Shown here piece by piece: positions 62,976 through 64,000 of a DNA stretch of 64,000 nt. The position numbers and the translations under genes were made by a program. The notes beneath the pieces were generated by a model, which saw only the letters and a list, made by a program, of their open reading frames with translations, was not told the origin of the DNA and searched no databases. The stretch is taken from positions 248,001 to 312,000 of the forward strand of contig CBDDOJ010000001.1 in the NCBI GenBank assembly GCA_965231865.1, written 5' to 3'. The DNA comes from WTGA01 sp965231865 (GTDB lineage: Bacteria; Pseudomonadota; Gammaproteobacteria; Arenicellales; Poriferihabitantaceae). Each line of letters opens with the position of its first letter. The stretch's first letter is position 1.

Positions 62976-63317
62976 ATGGCTGGCAGAAACATATTGACCA
63001 CCGCACCCCCTTATCCCGTGGAACAGGTGTTGAAACAGTTGGGGGCCAACCTGCGAACTGCAAGGCTCCGGAGAAATCTGAGAATCCAGGACGTTGCTGA
63101 GAAGATCGGCACCGGTCCGCGCCCGGTGTCCAATGCCGAGCAAGGCAAACCTTCCACCAGCGTTTCCGTCTACATTGCGCTGCTTTGGGCGTATGACCTG
63201 CTGGACGCCTTGAAAGAGATTGCGGACCCGGCACTCGACAAGGAGGGGCTGGCACTCACCCTGCCCCGTGAGCGTGCCCGAGCCCGCCAGCCGAAAAGCC
63301 TGGACAACGATTTCTAG
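62976..63317 (+). CDS. HipB-like XRE antitoxin
   Basis: The 113-residue protein has the helix-turn-helix LGANLRTARLRRNLRIQDVA, EKIGTGPRPVSNAEQGKPST and a C-terminal basic tail (RERARARQPKSLDNDF). The form VYIALLWAYDLLDALKEIAD is typical of the HipB-like antitoxins that sit before HipA kinases. It ends nine bases before the hipA-like start. As in E. coli, it should repress the operon and hold the kinase inactive. Confidence 0.87.
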   Translation: MAGRNILTTAPPYPVEQVLKQLGANLRTARLRRNLRIQDVAEKIGTGPRPVSNAEQGKPSTSVSVYIALLWAYDLLDALKEIADPALDKEGLALTLPRERARARQPKSLDNDF

Positions 63318-63326
63318 GATCCTCGA

Positions 63327-64000
63327 ATGAACGACGCGTGCTACGTGTACATCGTGCTGCCTGGCGAGACAGCGTTCGTAACGGCCGGTAAATTCGTGCT
63401 CACCGCTGACCGGCACAGGAATCCGATCGGCAAATTTGTCTACGGGAAAAGCTACCTCTCCCGTGAGAATGCCGTTGCGATCGATCCGGTGGAGCTCAAA
63501 CTCACGACCGAAATATTCGAGACGAGACGGCTCCAAGGCATTTTCGGAGCACTCCGCGACGCGGGCCCGGATTACTGGGGTCGGCGGGTCATCGAAAAAT
63601 ATTCCGGCAAAGTGAATCCCAGTGAACTGGATTATCTTCTGTATTCGCCGGAAGACCGCGCCGGCGCCCTGAGCTTCGGCCTGAACCGGGAACCGCCGGT
63701 GCCATGGCGAAGATTCTCCCGCACCCTGGATTTGGCCGAGTTACAGCGACTGGCCGATGCAATCATTGCCGATGAAGAACTGCCAGCCAGTGCGAACGCT
63801 GAACAAGCGGAAGCATTGCTGCTCGCCGGCACGTCCATGGGAGGTGCACGCCCCAAAGCGGTCATACAAGACGATGACCGCCTGTGGGTTGCGAAATTCA
63901 ATCACCCGGATGACCGCTGGAATCACGCCCGTGTCGAACGCTCGATGCTACGGCTTGCCCATGAATGCGGTCTGCAGACAGCGCAGAGTCGAGTCGAGAC
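63327..64000 (+). CDS. HipA-like kinase toxin, partial at right edge
   Basis: The first 224 residues are visible. The N-terminal subdomain has GKFVLTADRHRNPIGKFVYG and SYLSRENAVAIDPVELKL. The kinase part begins with the glycine-rich segment LLLAGTSMGGARPKAVIQDD, followed by LWVAKFNHPDDRWNHARVER with the ATP-contacting Lys. HipA kinases phosphorylate glutamyl-tRNA synthetase or other targets and induce persistence. The catalytic loop and metal-binding Asp lie beyond the window, so activity cannot be judged. The start has a weak ribosome site and probably relies on coupling with hipB. Confidence 0.88.
   Translation, partial: MNDACYVYIVLPGETAFVTAGKFVLTADRHRNPIGKFVYGKSYLSRENAVAIDPVELKLTTEIFETRRLQGIFGALRDAGPDYWGRRVIEKYSGKVNPSELDYLLYSPEDRAGALSFGLNREPPVPWRRFSRTLDLAELQRLADAIIADEELPASANAEQAEALLLAGTSMGGARPKAVIQDDDRLWVAKFNHPDDRWNHARVERSMLRLAHECGLQTAQSRVE

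Noticed and set aside
1..64000. CRISPR arrays, rRNA and tRNA genes, intact insertion sequences, replication origin
   Set aside because: I looked for regularly spaced repeats, tRNA-like arms, transposase motifs and DnaA-box clusters and saw none convincing; a tool search could still find a diverged tRNA.

Overview
The window reads as a chromosome segment of a Gram-negative bacterium, most likely a gammaproteobacterium. The evidence is the gene set: guaBA, an MltD-type LysM lytic transglycosylase, Prc/Tsp protease, an LpxL/HtrB-type lipid A acyltransferase, TadA, AvtA, a one-piece class I fumarase, Ppx/GppA, SCO1 and a PotDABC transporter. Finer taxonomy is not supported. I saw no rRNA, tRNA, CRISPR array or intact insertion sequence.

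Layout. 0-15 kb is mostly metabolism and envelope: a partial LutA-like Fe-S protein with pyrF, a rhodanese, the transglycosylase, a decayed BrnT/XRE toxin-antitoxin locus, fumarase, a DASS transporter, a 1 kb gene-poor stretch, lipid A acyltransferase, a class III aminotransferase and an OYE-family oxidoreductase. 14.7-21.4 kb mixes an ORC-like AAA ATPase and a Fic protein with metabolic genes (a 3-hydroxyisobutyrate dehydrogenase relative, an Asp/Glu racemase-like protein coupled to a sulfotransferase) and an AbiLii/OLD-like ATPase. 21.5-28.8 kb is a likely amine-use block: a flavin amine oxidase diverges from a single polypeptide that joins a BetI-like TetR regulator to a Rieske oxygenase, followed by a convergent potDABC-type transporter operon. 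This is the most unusual arrangement in the window.

29-42.8 kb starts with SCO1 and TadA and then becomes an accessory island. It holds two tandem AbiEi-type antitoxin genes whose AbiEii toxins are both wrecked, a YhaO/YhaN (SbcDC-like) pair with a small coupled upstream ORF and a linked downstream gene, a broken second copy of that downstream gene, an AbiEii-like nucleotidyltransferase with its partner, a chimeric DUF4338/antitoxin remnant, and an intact-looking TacAT-type module with two palindromic operators. 42.9-53.3 kb is housekeeping: guaBA, an ArsR-methyltransferase fusion, prc, and an operon of avtA, an archaeal-type 2-phosphoglycerate kinase and an ApgM-type phosphoglycerate mutase.

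53.4-59.3 kb is a second accessory insert between apgM and ppx: a Fic-fold protein lacking the catalytic histidine, an HsdR N-terminal remnant, and a large SIR2-domain defence-type protein. After ppx come an Uma2-type protein with a damaged start codon, a DUF4143 pseudogene, and a HipBA module that runs off the right edge.

A recurring theme is decay. By conceptual translation I find frameshifts, nonsense codons or deletions in nine or more accessory genes, mostly toxins, while housekeeping genes look intact. Several lesions lie in homopolymers, so sequencing error must be excluded for those.
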